Part shown: one piece after another, positions 15,566 through 22,484 of the stretch | Position numbering within the stretch: the first letter of the stretch is position 1 | Layout: each line of letters starts with the position of its first letter | Source of the DNA: Roseateles_C aquae | GTDB lineage: Bacteria > Pseudomonadota > Gammaproteobacteria > Burkholderiales > Burkholderiaceae_C | DNA: 64,000 bases | Assembly: GCF_032337115.1 (NCBI RefSeq) | Contig: NZ_JAVXZY010000010.1 | Coordinates: 1 to 64,000 of the forward strand | Direction of reading: 5' to 3' | Translations under genes and position numbers: made by a program | Notes under the pieces: generated by a model | The model's database searches: none | Seen by the model: the letters and a program-made list of their open reading frames with translations, nothing else | What the model was told of the DNA's origin: nothing

Positions 15566-16033
15566 ATGACTGATCGTTCGCTCCGCCACACCGTCCGTGC
15601 CTTGCTGCTCGGCAGCGCGATGCTGCTGGGCGGTCTTGCCAGCGCTTCATCGCTGGTTTCGGCGATCGACAGCCTGTCGACCTCGCTGGGCAGCGCCTCG
15701 GATTCCATCCAGAGCAGCAGCCAGTCCTCGACCGGCGGGCGCCGTGTGGCGGCCGGTGACTACCGCATTATTGAAGTGGCTCAGCTGCCATCTCAGGCCG
15801 ATGGTGCCCAGTTCGCTCGGCTGCAGCTGCAGGGCAGCGAAGGCCAGACCTTCTATCTGCGCCTGCCGCTGGCCACGCTGCAGCAGGCGGCTTTGGCCGC
15901 GGGCACAGGCGTGAGCGCCAGCGAACGGCCCTATGGCCTGGCCTTCAGCCGCCAGGGCGAGGCGGCGCCGTTCTATCTGGTGCTGGACGATGACTGGTAT
16001 CAGGAATTGCGCAGCCGGCCCGTGCGGCTGTGA
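15566..16033 (+). CDS. Secreted protein of unknown function, coupled to a DUF2145 gene
   Basis: The product has about 155 residues from the ATG at 15566 (MTDRSLRHTVRALLL). An ATG 12 codons earlier would put a hydrophilic extension before the signal peptide. A signal peptide (ALLLGSAMLLGGLASA) is followed by a Ser-rich linker (SLSTSLGSASDSIQSSSQSS) and a compact domain of about 100 residues (RRVAAGDYRIIEVAQLP...FYLRLPL...FYLVLDDDWYQEL). No enzyme motif is seen. The stop overlaps the GTG start of the next gene (GTGA), so both are likely made together and act in the cell envelope. Confidence 0.7.
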   Translation: MTDRSLRHTVRALLLGSAMLLGGLASASSLVSAIDSLSTSLGSASDSIQSSSQSSTGGRRVAAGDYRIIEVAQLPSQADGAQFARLQLQGSEGQTFYLRLPLATLQQAALAAGTGVSASERPYGLAFSRQGEAAPFYLVLDDDWYQELRSRPVRL

Positions 16034-16923
16034 AGCGGCTTGCCTGGGCCCTCGCGCTGCTGCTGGCCGGGCCGCTGGCCCAGGCCGACAGCCTGACGGG
16101 CTGTCAGGTCGAGCCTCAGCCCAGCGCCGCCGAGCAGGACCGGCTGCTGCGCCTCGCCGCCGTCATCAAGACCGAGCTGCAGGCATCCGGCCAGGCGCTG
16201 GCGCTGATTTCGCGCGCCGGGCTCAATCTGCGTCTGATCGGCCAGCGCTATTCGCATGCCGGACTGAGCCTCAGGCAGAACAGCCACTCGCCCTGGGCGG
16301 TACGCCAGCTCTACTACGCCTGCGACGAGCAGGCGCCGCGGATTTTTGACCAGGGCTTGTCCGGCTTTGTGCTGGGCAGCGGGCGGCACAGCTTTGTCTC
16401 GGTGCTGCTGCTGCCTGACGAGGCCGCCGAGGCGCTGACGCAAAGCGCCCTGGACGACCGCCAGGCCTTGCAGCTGCTGGGCGCCCACTACAGCGCCAAC
16501 GCCTACGCCTTTGGCCTGCGCTACCAGAACTGCAATCAATGGCTGGTCGAGCTGTTGGCGGCGGCGTGGTCCGGCACCTCAGCCGACACAGTGATTGAGC
16601 GTGCCGAGGCCCAGGCCTGGTTGCGCGAGGCCGGCTATCAGCCCAGCAGCATCGAGTTGGGCCTGCGGCCGTTGTACTGGCTCAGCGGCCTGCTGCCCTG
16701 GCTGCACCAGGACGATCACCCGGCCGAGGACCGCGCGGCGGCCCGCTACCGGCTCAGCCTGCCCGCCGGCATCGAGGCCTTCATCCAGCGGCGGCTGCCC
16801 GAGACCCGCCGAATCGAGTTCTGTGCCGACGATCAGCACATCGTCGTTCACGCTGGCTGGACGCCGCTGGGCGCCGACTGCCAGGCCGGGCCAGACGACC
16901 GGCGCATCGCCTTACAAGGCTGA
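16030..16923 (+). CDS. DUF2145 family secreted protein
   Basis: The 297-residue protein starts at a GTG overlapping the upstream stop. It has a signal peptide (RLAWALALLLAGPLAQA). The body matches the pattern I associate with DUF2145: ISRAGLNLRLIGQRYSHAGL, a conserved Cys in LYYACDEQ, and LRYQNCNQWLVELL. The RYSHAGL...NCNQW arrangement, with conserved His, Cys and Asn, recalls NlpC/P60- or CHAP-like folds, but catalysis is not established. Its pairing with the preceding secreted protein suggests a shared periplasmic function. Confidence 0.75.
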   Translation: MKRLAWALALLLAGPLAQADSLTGCQVEPQPSAAEQDRLLRLAAVIKTELQASGQALALISRAGLNLRLIGQRYSHAGLSLRQNSHSPWAVRQLYYACDEQAPRIFDQGLSGFVLGSGRHSFVSVLLLPDEAAEALTQSALDDRQALQLLGAHYSANAYAFGLRYQNCNQWLVELLAAAWSGTSADTVIERAEAQAWLREAGYQPSSIELGLRPLYWLSGLLPWLHQDDHPAEDRAAARYRLSLPAGIEAFIQRRLPETRRIEFCADDQHIVVHAGWTPLGADCQAGPDDRRIALQG

Positions 16924-17108
16924 GCGCCAGGCCGCCTGCCAAGGCCAGCGTCTACACTGGCGGCGCGCGAACTGCTCGCGCTTCCCCGTCTTGCCTCACG
17001 CTCATGCTTTCCGGATTGGTGCCAACACGCCCGAGCCGGCTTCATCACTGTGCCGCATCGCGCCCTCGATGAAATCAAGCCGGCCCCGGGGCTGGCGCGG
17101 AGCCGCCC

Positions 17109-17789
17109 ATGCCGGGTTATCAGGTCAAACAGGAGTCGGTGCCCATCACCGGTGTGGCCGCGCTGCTGATACGCAGCCTGCTCGACAAGCAGCAATTCAG
17201 TGACCCGCTCGGCGAGGCCGAGGCCCTGGGCATCTCCTCGGCCGCCTGGCCGCTGTTCGGCCTGCTCTGGCCCTCGGGCCAGCAGCTGGCGCAGGCCATG
17301 GCGGCACGTGCCCCGGTCGAGGGCGAGAGCATTCTGGAAATCGGCTGCGGCCTGGCGCTGGCCAGCCTGGTTTGCCACCGGCGCGGCAGCATGGTCACGG
17401 CCAGCGACTGCCACCCGCTGGCCGCCGCCTTCTTGCTGGAGAACCTGCGCCTCAATGGCCTGGCGCCGATGCGCTACTGCCATGGCGACTGGTCGGCCGC
17501 ACCCAGCCAGGCGGGCACAGCGCCGGCCGTGCAGGGGCGCTTCGATCTGATCATGGGCAGCGACGTGCTCTACGAGCGCGACGACGGCGGCAGCCTGCCT
17601 CTGTTCATCGAACGCCATGCCAGTGCGGCGGGGGAGGTGATGATCGTCGACCCGGACCGCGGCAACCGCAGCGCCTTCAACCGCCGCATGCAGGTACTGG
17701 GCTACCGTCTTGAGGAAACGCGGCTGCGCCAGGATCTGCCCTCCGCGCAGGCCTATCGCGGCCGCTTGCTGCACTACCGCCGCGGCTGA
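17109..17789 (+). CDS. Class I SAM-dependent methyltransferase (METTL21/23-like)
   Basis: The 226-residue protein has the glycine-rich SAM-binding motif ILEIGCGLALASL (about residues 78-90), an acidic second motif (VTASDCHPLA) and DLIMGSDVLYE after strand 4. The preceding LLWPSGQQLAQAM is typical of the Methyltransf_16 group, which methylates lysines in proteins. The substrate is not evident. The gene stands alone, 185 bp after the DUF2145 gene and just upstream of a DnaA-box-rich gap. Confidence 0.78.
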   Translation: MPGYQVKQESVPITGVAALLIRSLLDKQQFSDPLGEAEALGISSAAWPLFGLLWPSGQQLAQAMAARAPVEGESILEIGCGLALASLVCHRRGSMVTASDCHPLAAAFLLENLRLNGLAPMRYCHGDWSAAPSQAGTAPAVQGRFDLIMGSDVLYERDDGGSLPLFIERHASAAGEVMIVDPDRGNRSAFNRRMQVLGYRLEETRLRQDLPSAQAYRGRLLHYRRG

Positions 17790-17810
17790 TCCTGGCCACG
17801 CCGGCGCGGG

Positions 17811-18030
17811 ATAAGGCTGTGGGCAAGTTTCTGACAAGCCGGCGCTTGTCCACAGCCGCTCGTTTCGGCGCCAAGTTGTTCATGCTTGTGCACCGCTGCT
17901 TCCCGGCTTCCGCACACAGCCTTGTTGAAGCCGCAAGTGATTGATGCCGCTCGACTTATCGCGCTTATCCACAGCCCAGGCACGCCTCTACTAAGACTAC
18001 CAAGAAGACATATTGAAATACCGTTGAAGA
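17811..18030 (+). other. DnaA-box module 1 (origin-like core)
   Basis: The gap between the methyltransferase and queD holds DnaA-box-like 9-mers at 17818-17826 (minus strand, TTGCCCACA), 17846-17854 (TTGTCCACA) and 17965-17973 (TTATCCACA, the perfect consensus). Twelve bases after the third box comes CTCTACTAAGACTACCAA (17986-18003), resembling the complement of DnaA-trio repeats. An A-rich stretch then includes ATTGAAATA (18012-18020). The same arrangement with identical spacing recurs at 20499-20718. This is the layout of a bacterial origin unwinding core; a DnaA-controlled promoter is the alternative. Confidence 0.6.
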
Positions 18031-18138
18031 AAGAAGAGCACGCAAGACCTGGCCCCGGTCTGGCTGGATGCGCCGCTCTTTGCCAGCACAGGCCCTGCCG
18101 TGTCACACTGCCGTGCTGCGCCTCCCTTGCCTGTTTCC

Positions 18139-19245
18139 ATGAGTACCTCCACGCTGTTTGCCGCCTCTGCCGGCTTTGAATCCGCCTGCCAGATCGCGGC
18201 CCTGCCGGTCGGCCATCGCAGCCGTGGCCTGCACGGCCACAGCTATTTCGCCACTGTGCGGTCGCAGCTGCCGCCGGGCTGGGCTGATTTCCCCGGCGCC
18301 GAGGTCGAGACGCTGCGCCAGCGCCTGCTGGCCTGCATCGCGCCGCTGGACCATGCGCTGCTGAACGAGCAGATCGACCAGCCCACCGACGAGAACATTG
18401 CCCGCTGGATTCGCCGCCGTCTCGAAACCGAGTTCGGCGTGCCCGGCATCCAGCAGATCGGCATCCAGAGCACCCAGCACTCGGGCGTCGATCTCGATGT
18501 CGATGGCCGCGCCCATGTCTGGCGCCGCTACCGCTTCCAGGCCGCGCACAAGCTGCCCAATGTGCCGCTGGGCCACAAATGCGGGCGCATGCACGGTCAT
18601 GGCTTCGAGGTCATCCTCCATGCCAACCAGGACCTCGGTGAGCGCGACCTGAGCATCGACTACGACCACCTCGACGAGATCTGGGCGCCGCTGCATGCGC
18701 AGCTGAACTACCAGTGCCTGAACGAGATCGAAGGGCTGGAGAACCCGACCAGCGAGATCGCCTCCTCCTGGCTGTGGGCACGCATCAAGCCGCAGCTGCC
18801 CGAGCTGAGCTGGGTCACCGTCTACGAAACCGGCTCCTGCGGCGCCAACTTCGACGGCCAGCAGTACCGCATCTGGAAGGAGCTGACGCTGGACAGCGCC
18901 ATCCAGCTCAAGCGCGCGCCCGCGGGCAGCCCGCTGCGCGCCATCCACGGCCACACCTATACGCTGCGCCTGCATCTGAGCGCGGCGCTTGATGCGCTGA
19001 TGGGGTGGACCGTCGATTTCGGCGATGTGAAGACCCAGTTTGATCCCATCTTCAAGGCCATCGACCACCGGCCGCTGTACGAGATTGCCGATCTGCCCGA
19101 TGGCGACACCGCCTCGCTCGCCGCCTGGGTGCTGGCCAAGGCCCGCGAGCGGCTGCCCGCGCTGGACCGGGTCGATTTCTATGAGACCCGCGGCTGCGGC
19201 GCCATCGTCAGCGCGCCCGGTGCCGACGATCTGATTCCGGTATGA
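18139..19245 (+). CDS. queD: Triple-domain 6-carboxytetrahydropterin synthase-like protein (QueD)
   Basis: The 368-residue protein holds three tandem 6-PTPS/QueD units, about three times the usual 120 residues. The middle unit (about 131-240) is complete: zinc ligands His137, His152 and His154, catalytic Cys148 (GHKCGRMHGHGF) and Glu230 (VYETGSCGA). Units 1 (GLHGHSYF, His32/34) and 3 (AIHGHTYT, His270/272) keep the HGH zinc motif but lack the cysteine, so they are probably structural. QueD makes 6-carboxy-5,6,7,8-tetrahydropterin for queuosine synthesis, and queE follows 55 bp later on the same strand. The ATG at 18139 starts at the natural domain boundary; an upstream in-frame ATG at 18100 adds an unrelated leader. 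Confidence 0.88.
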   Translation: MSTSTLFAASAGFESACQIAALPVGHRSRGLHGHSYFATVRSQLPPGWADFPGAEVETLRQRLLACIAPLDHALLNEQIDQPTDENIARWIRRRLETEFGVPGIQQIGIQSTQHSGVDLDVDGRAHVWRRYRFQAAHKLPNVPLGHKCGRMHGHGFEVILHANQDLGERDLSIDYDHLDEIWAPLHAQLNYQCLNEIEGLENPTSEIASSWLWARIKPQLPELSWVTVYETGSCGANFDGQQYRIWKELTLDSAIQLKRAPAGSPLRAIHGHTYTLRLHLSAALDALMGWTVDFGDVKTQFDPIFKAIDHRPLYEIADLPDGDTASLAAWVLAKARERLPALDRVDFYETRGCGAIVSAPGADDLIPV

Positions 19246-19300
19246 GGCGGCTTCAGCGGCTGAACGCCCCCCACGGACTTCCATTCGACGAAGAGCTGTC

Positions 19301-19948
19301 ATGACCTACGCCGTCAAGGAAATGTTCTACACGCTGCAGGGCGAGGGCGCACAGGCCGGCCGGGCGGCCGTGTTCTGCCGCTTTGCCGGCTGCAATCTGT
19401 GGAGTGGCCGCGAGCAGGACCGCGCCAGCGCCGTCTGCAATTTCTGCGATACCGATTTCGTCGGCACCGATGGCCAGGGCGGCGGCAAGTTCGCCACGGC
19501 GGACAGCTTGGCCGACGCGGTGGCGGCGCTCTGGCCCCAGGCGGCTGGGGGCAACCTGCCGGGGCGGCCCTACGTCGTCTGCACCGGCGGCGAACCGCTG
19601 CTGCAGCTGGACGCGCCGCTGATCGAGGCCCTGCATGCGCGCGGCTTCGAGATTGCCGTGGAAACCAACGGCACCCAGCCGGCGCCCGCAGGCCTGGACT
19701 GGATCTGCGTCAGCCCCAAGGCCGATGCCGAGATCGTGCTGACCCGTGGCAACGAGCTGAAACTGGTCTTCCCGCAGCCGCTGGCGCGGCCGGAGCGCTT
19801 TGCCGCACTCGACTTCCAACATTTCTTCCTGCAGCCGCTGGACTCGTTGCTGCAGAAGCAGCACACCCGCGAGGCCGTGGCCTACTGCATGGCTCATCCG
19901 CAGTGGCGGCTGTCGGTGCAGATGCACAAGGTGGTCGGGATAGATTGA
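19301..19948 (+). CDS. queE: 7-carboxy-7-deazaguanine synthase
   Basis: The 215-residue radical-SAM enzyme converts 6-carboxytetrahydropterin to 7-carboxy-7-deazaguanine, the next step after QueD. The cluster motif is CX14CX2C, with Cys31, Cys46 and Cys49, the variant found in Gram-negative QueE proteins of the Burkholderia type. The N-terminal YTLQGEGAQAGRAAVFCR, CTGGEPLLQLD and FEIAVETNGT are all typical of the family, as is the end VQMHKVVGID. It sits in an operon with queD. A GC-rich palindromic repeat begins just after the stop. Confidence 0.93.
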   Translation: MTYAVKEMFYTLQGEGAQAGRAAVFCRFAGCNLWSGREQDRASAVCNFCDTDFVGTDGQGGGKFATADSLADAVAALWPQAAGGNLPGRPYVVCTGGEPLLQLDAPLIEALHARGFEIAVETNGTQPAPAGLDWICVSPKADAEIVLTRGNELKLVFPQPLARPERFAALDFQHFFLQPLDSLLQKQHTREAVAYCMAHPQWRLSVQMHKVVGID

Positions 19949-19949
19949 T

Positions 19950-20030
19950 CCCCCCTACGCGCTTCGCGCGCCCCCAGTCCTGGGGGCAGGCCCGGCGGAC
20001 CGGCGGAGCCGATCCGCGGGCCTTGCTGGG
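19950..20030 (+). repeat. Dispersed GC-rich palindromic element, copy A
   Basis: It begins with CCCCCCTACGCGC, continues with a GCGC-rich arm and a CCCCC...GGGGGC hairpin, and ends in a second GC dyad (GGCGGACCGGCGGAGCCGATCC). Related copies lie at 33961-34036 (inverted), 38847-39000 and 41117-41205. All are intergenic, as expected of REP/BIME-like elements. It may also terminate queE transcription. Confidence 0.7.
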
Positions 20031-20044
20031 CCTTTACTGAGGAC

Positions 20045-20475
20045 TTAGACGGATTGCTTCGCGGCCATGTGCGCGCGTGGCGATCCAGGATCTGCTCAGG
20101 CGCTTCGGCTTCCAGCGCTGTTCCGCCGTCCAGGCGGGCTTGCAGTCGGTCCATGTCCAGATCGCCGGTCCGTTTGGCGACGACCAGGGTGGCCACACCG
20201 TTGCCGATCAGATTGGTCAGCGCGCGGGCTTCGCTCATGAAGCGATCGATGCCAAGGATCAAGGCCGGGCCCCGATCGGCATGCCGCCCACCGCCAATAG
20301 CGTGGTGGCCAGCACGATGAAGAGCAGGCAGGTCAGTGCCCAGCTGTACCAGTGAACCGAGACCGTACTTGCCAGTGGTGAAGGCCATCGCGCTAAACGC
20401 GCCGATAGGTGCCAGCTTCATGATGTAGCCGACGATCCCAAAGTGCACGTGGAAATGCAGACCATGCCCAAGCAC
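20045..20475 (-). pseudogene. dctA: Degraded C4-dicarboxylate transporter gene (dctA remnant)
   Basis: Minus-strand frames encode separated pieces of a DctA-type Na+/H+ dicarboxylate symporter. In order they are: GYIMKLAPIGAFSAMAFTTG with KYGLGSLVQLG; LLFIVLATTLLAVGG in another frame; and LILGIDRFMSEARALTNLIG with NGVATLVVAKRTG near the C-terminus. The substrate-binding core between the first two pieces is deleted, and the later pieces are frameshifted relative to each other. The gene is therefore dead. It lies between queE and the second DnaA-box module. Confidence 0.8.
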
Positions 20476-20498
20476 GTTTGGTCAAAGCTTGTCCAGGG

Positions 20499-20718
20499 AC
20501 AAGGCTGTGGACAAGTCTTGCGCAGCAGGCGGCTTGTCCACAGCGCTCGCGCCAGCGGCCGACTTGTTGTCTGTTCACGCGCCTGCAAAAGAGCCTTCGA
20601 CCCACAGCCTTTTTGAGCAGGCAAGTGCTTGATCGGAAAAGAGATTTCAGCCTTGTCCACAGAACCGGGGCGGCTCTACTAAGACTACCAATCAGAAAGA
20701 TTGAAATACTGTTGTTGA
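20499..20718 (+). other. DnaA-box module 2 (origin-like core)
   Basis: This is the second copy of the module at 17811-18030, at a constant offset of 2,688 bp. Boxes lie at 20506-20514 (minus strand, TTGTCCACA), 20534-20542 (TTGTCCACA) and 20653-20661 (TTGTCCACA). CTCTACTAAGACTACCAA is at 20674-20691 and ATTGAAATAC at 20700-20709. The spacings 28, 119, 21 and 26 are all equal to those of module 1, while the sequence between has diverged. Partial box-like TTGTCCAGG is at 20489-20497. Confidence 0.6.
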
Positions 20719-20816
20719 AAACCGGAGCCGCAAAAATTCGGCGCTGTGGCGTGTCTGCCCTGGGCCACGCCTGAGCCGCTTGGCTTCAGGCCGCCGCCCA
20801 TGCACACTCGCGGCCC

Positions 20817-21131
20817 ATGAACATTGCCGAGTTGCAGACCCGGCTGCGCGACTTTGCTGCGCAGCGTCAGTGGGAGCCCTATCAAACACCCAAGAACCTG
20901 GCCATGGCCATGGTGGTTGAGGCGGCCGAACTGGTCGAAATCTTTCAGTGGAAAACGGCCGAGGAGTCGCAAGCGCTTGACGAGGCCACACGCACCCATC
21001 TCGGTGAGGAAATTGCCGATGTGCTGCTCTACCTGCTGCAGATTGCCGACCACGGAGGCGTCGATATCGAGGCGGCCGTCGAACGCAAGCTGGGCATGAA
21101 CGCGCAGAAGTACCCGCCGGTTTCACGCTGA
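20817..21131 (+). CDS. MazG-like nucleotide pyrophosphohydrolase
   Basis: The 104-residue all-alpha protein has the paired acidic helices of the MazG/dCTPase superfamily: VVEAAELVEIFQW (about 33-45) and EEIADVLLYLLQIAD (about 65-79), which bind Mg2+. It is close in size and pattern to RS21-C6-type enzymes that hydrolyse non-canonical dNTPs to dNMP and pyrophosphate. It overlaps the next gene by one base (TGATG), forming a two-gene unit with a DnaQ-like exonuclease. That context fits nucleotide-pool or DNA housekeeping. Confidence 0.85.
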   Translation: MNIAELQTRLRDFAAQRQWEPYQTPKNLAMAMVVEAAELVEIFQWKTAEESQALDEATRTHLGEEIADVLLYLLQIADHGGVDIEAAVERKLGMNAQKYPPVSR

Positions 21132-21805
21132 TGGCTCAGGCGGAGACGATTGCGGTCATCGACTTCGAGACCAGCGGCATGAGCCCGGCCTCGGGTGGCC
21201 GGGCCACCGAGATTGCGGCGGTGCTGGTGCGCGAGGGCGAGATCGTTGGCGAGTACCAAAGCCTGATGAATGCTGGCGTCTGGGTGCCCCCCTTCATCGA
21301 ACAGCTGACCGGCATCAGCAATGCGATGCTGGCCAAGGCGCCCCCCGCAGCGGTGGTGATGGCCGAGGTCGACGCCTTTACCCGGGGCTGCCCACTGATC
21401 GCTCACAACGCCAGCTTCGATCGTGGCTTCTGGCAGTACGAGTTGGCGCAGGCCGGCTGCATGCCCGACCCGGCCCATGAGTTCGCCTGCACCGTGCTGC
21501 TGGCCCGGCGGCTGTACCCCGAAGCGCCGAGCTGCAAGCTGGGCGCCTTGGCGCGCCACCACCAGCTGCCCGATATGGGCCGGGCTCACCGCGCGCTGGC
21601 CGATGCCAAGACAACGGCCCATCTGCTGCTGCGCATGCAAGCCGATCTGCTTGATCGCTATCGGGCTGAACTGCTTGGGCTGCCGGCCTCACACGCGCTG
21701 CTGGCGCGCCTGCAGCGGACGGCCAAGACGCAGCTCAAACGGGCGGTGAGCGAGCACGTGAAGCAGGCTAGGCAGGCTCAGCAGCTGCGGCTTGCGCAGT
21801 TCTGA
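21131..21805 (+). CDS. DnaQ-like DEDDh 3'-5' exonuclease
   Basis: The 224-residue protein has the three exonuclease motifs: ExoI with Asp11 and Glu13 (VIDFETSG), ExoII HNASFD, and ExoIII HRALADAKTTA with the DEDDh histidine. A basic C-terminal tail of about 50 residues follows. It resembles stand-alone PolC/DnaQ-type exonucleases rather than the polymerase III epsilon subunit, as no clamp-binding motif or polymerase-binding tail is obvious. It is translationally coupled to the MazG-like gene. Confidence 0.85.
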   Translation: MAQAETIAVIDFETSGMSPASGGRATEIAAVLVREGEIVGEYQSLMNAGVWVPPFIEQLTGISNAMLAKAPPAAVVMAEVDAFTRGCPLIAHNASFDRGFWQYELAQAGCMPDPAHEFACTVLLARRLYPEAPSCKLGALARHHQLPDMGRAHRALADAKTTAHLLLRMQADLLDRYRAELLGLPASHALLARLQRTAKTQLKRAVSEHVKQARQAQQLRLAQF

Positions 21806-21900
21806 GGGCCGAAAAAATCGCCTTGTCAAGCGCTGAGATTCGGTCTTTTGGCAGGGAAAATCCTGCCCTTCGTTTTCGCTAATCTCACTGGTTTCTTCGT

Positions 21901-22419
21901 ATGCCGAGTATTCAGGTTCGTCCGGCCACCTTGCGTGATGCCAAAGCCATTGCCGAGATTCATGTTGCAGCCTGGCAGGACGCCTACAAGGGTTTGTTGC
22001 CCGATTCCGCACTCGACGCGCTGTCGGTGCAGAAGCGTCAGGCCTTCTGGCGCGAGGCCATCGATCTGTGCGAGCCGCAGGTGGTCGTCGCTCATATCGA
22101 CAACGAGATGATGGGCTTCGTTGGCTTCGACCGTTCGCGCGACAAGGGCACGCCCTCGAGCACCGGCGAGATCTGGGCCATGTATGTGGCACCCCAGCAC
22201 TGGGACAAGGGCGTTGGCCTGGCCCTGTGGGATGCGGCCCGCGATGGCCTGCAGGAAGAGGGTTGCACCAAGGTCACGCTGTGGACCTATCTGCGCAACG
22301 AGCGCGCCCTGCGCTTCTTCGAGCTGGCCGGCTTCAAGCGCGAGCTCAACACGACCAAGACCACCGAGGTCAACGGCGTGCGTTTGGAAGAACTGCGCCT
22401 GCATCGCTCGCTGGTCTGA
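21901..22419 (+). CDS. GNAT family N-acetyltransferase
   Basis: The 172-residue protein begins IQVRPATLRDAKAIAEIHVAAW, the standard N-terminal strand and helix of GNAT enzymes. The acetyl-CoA-binding motif A is IWAMYVAPQHWDKGVGLALW (Q/R-x-x-G-x-G/A degenerated to WDKGVG), followed by ALRFFELAGFK. The acyl acceptor is unknown. A strong terminator lies 23 bp downstream. Confidence 0.85.
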   Translation: MPSIQVRPATLRDAKAIAEIHVAAWQDAYKGLLPDSALDALSVQKRQAFWREAIDLCEPQVVVAHIDNEMMGFVGFDRSRDKGTPSSTGEIWAMYVAPQHWDKGVGLALWDAARDGLQEEGCTKVTLWTYLRNERALRFFELAGFKRELNTTKTTEVNGVRLEELRLHRSLV

Positions 22420-22442
22420 GACGCTTCTCAGCCTGCAAATGA

Positions 22443-22465
22443 AAAGCCCGGCACTGCCGGGCTTT
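22443..22465. terminator. Bidirectional rho-independent terminator
   Basis: A perfect stem AAAGCCCGGC-ACT-GCCGGGCTTT lies between convergent genes (the GNAT on plus, the deacetylase on minus). The A and T flanks allow use in both directions. Confidence 0.85.
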
Positions 22466-22484
22466 GTCGTTCAGGGCTCTTGCT

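Noticed and set aside
17886..17894. TTGTGCACC as a fourth DnaA box in module 1
   Set aside because: Two mismatches to the consensus and no counterpart at the equivalent position in module 2.
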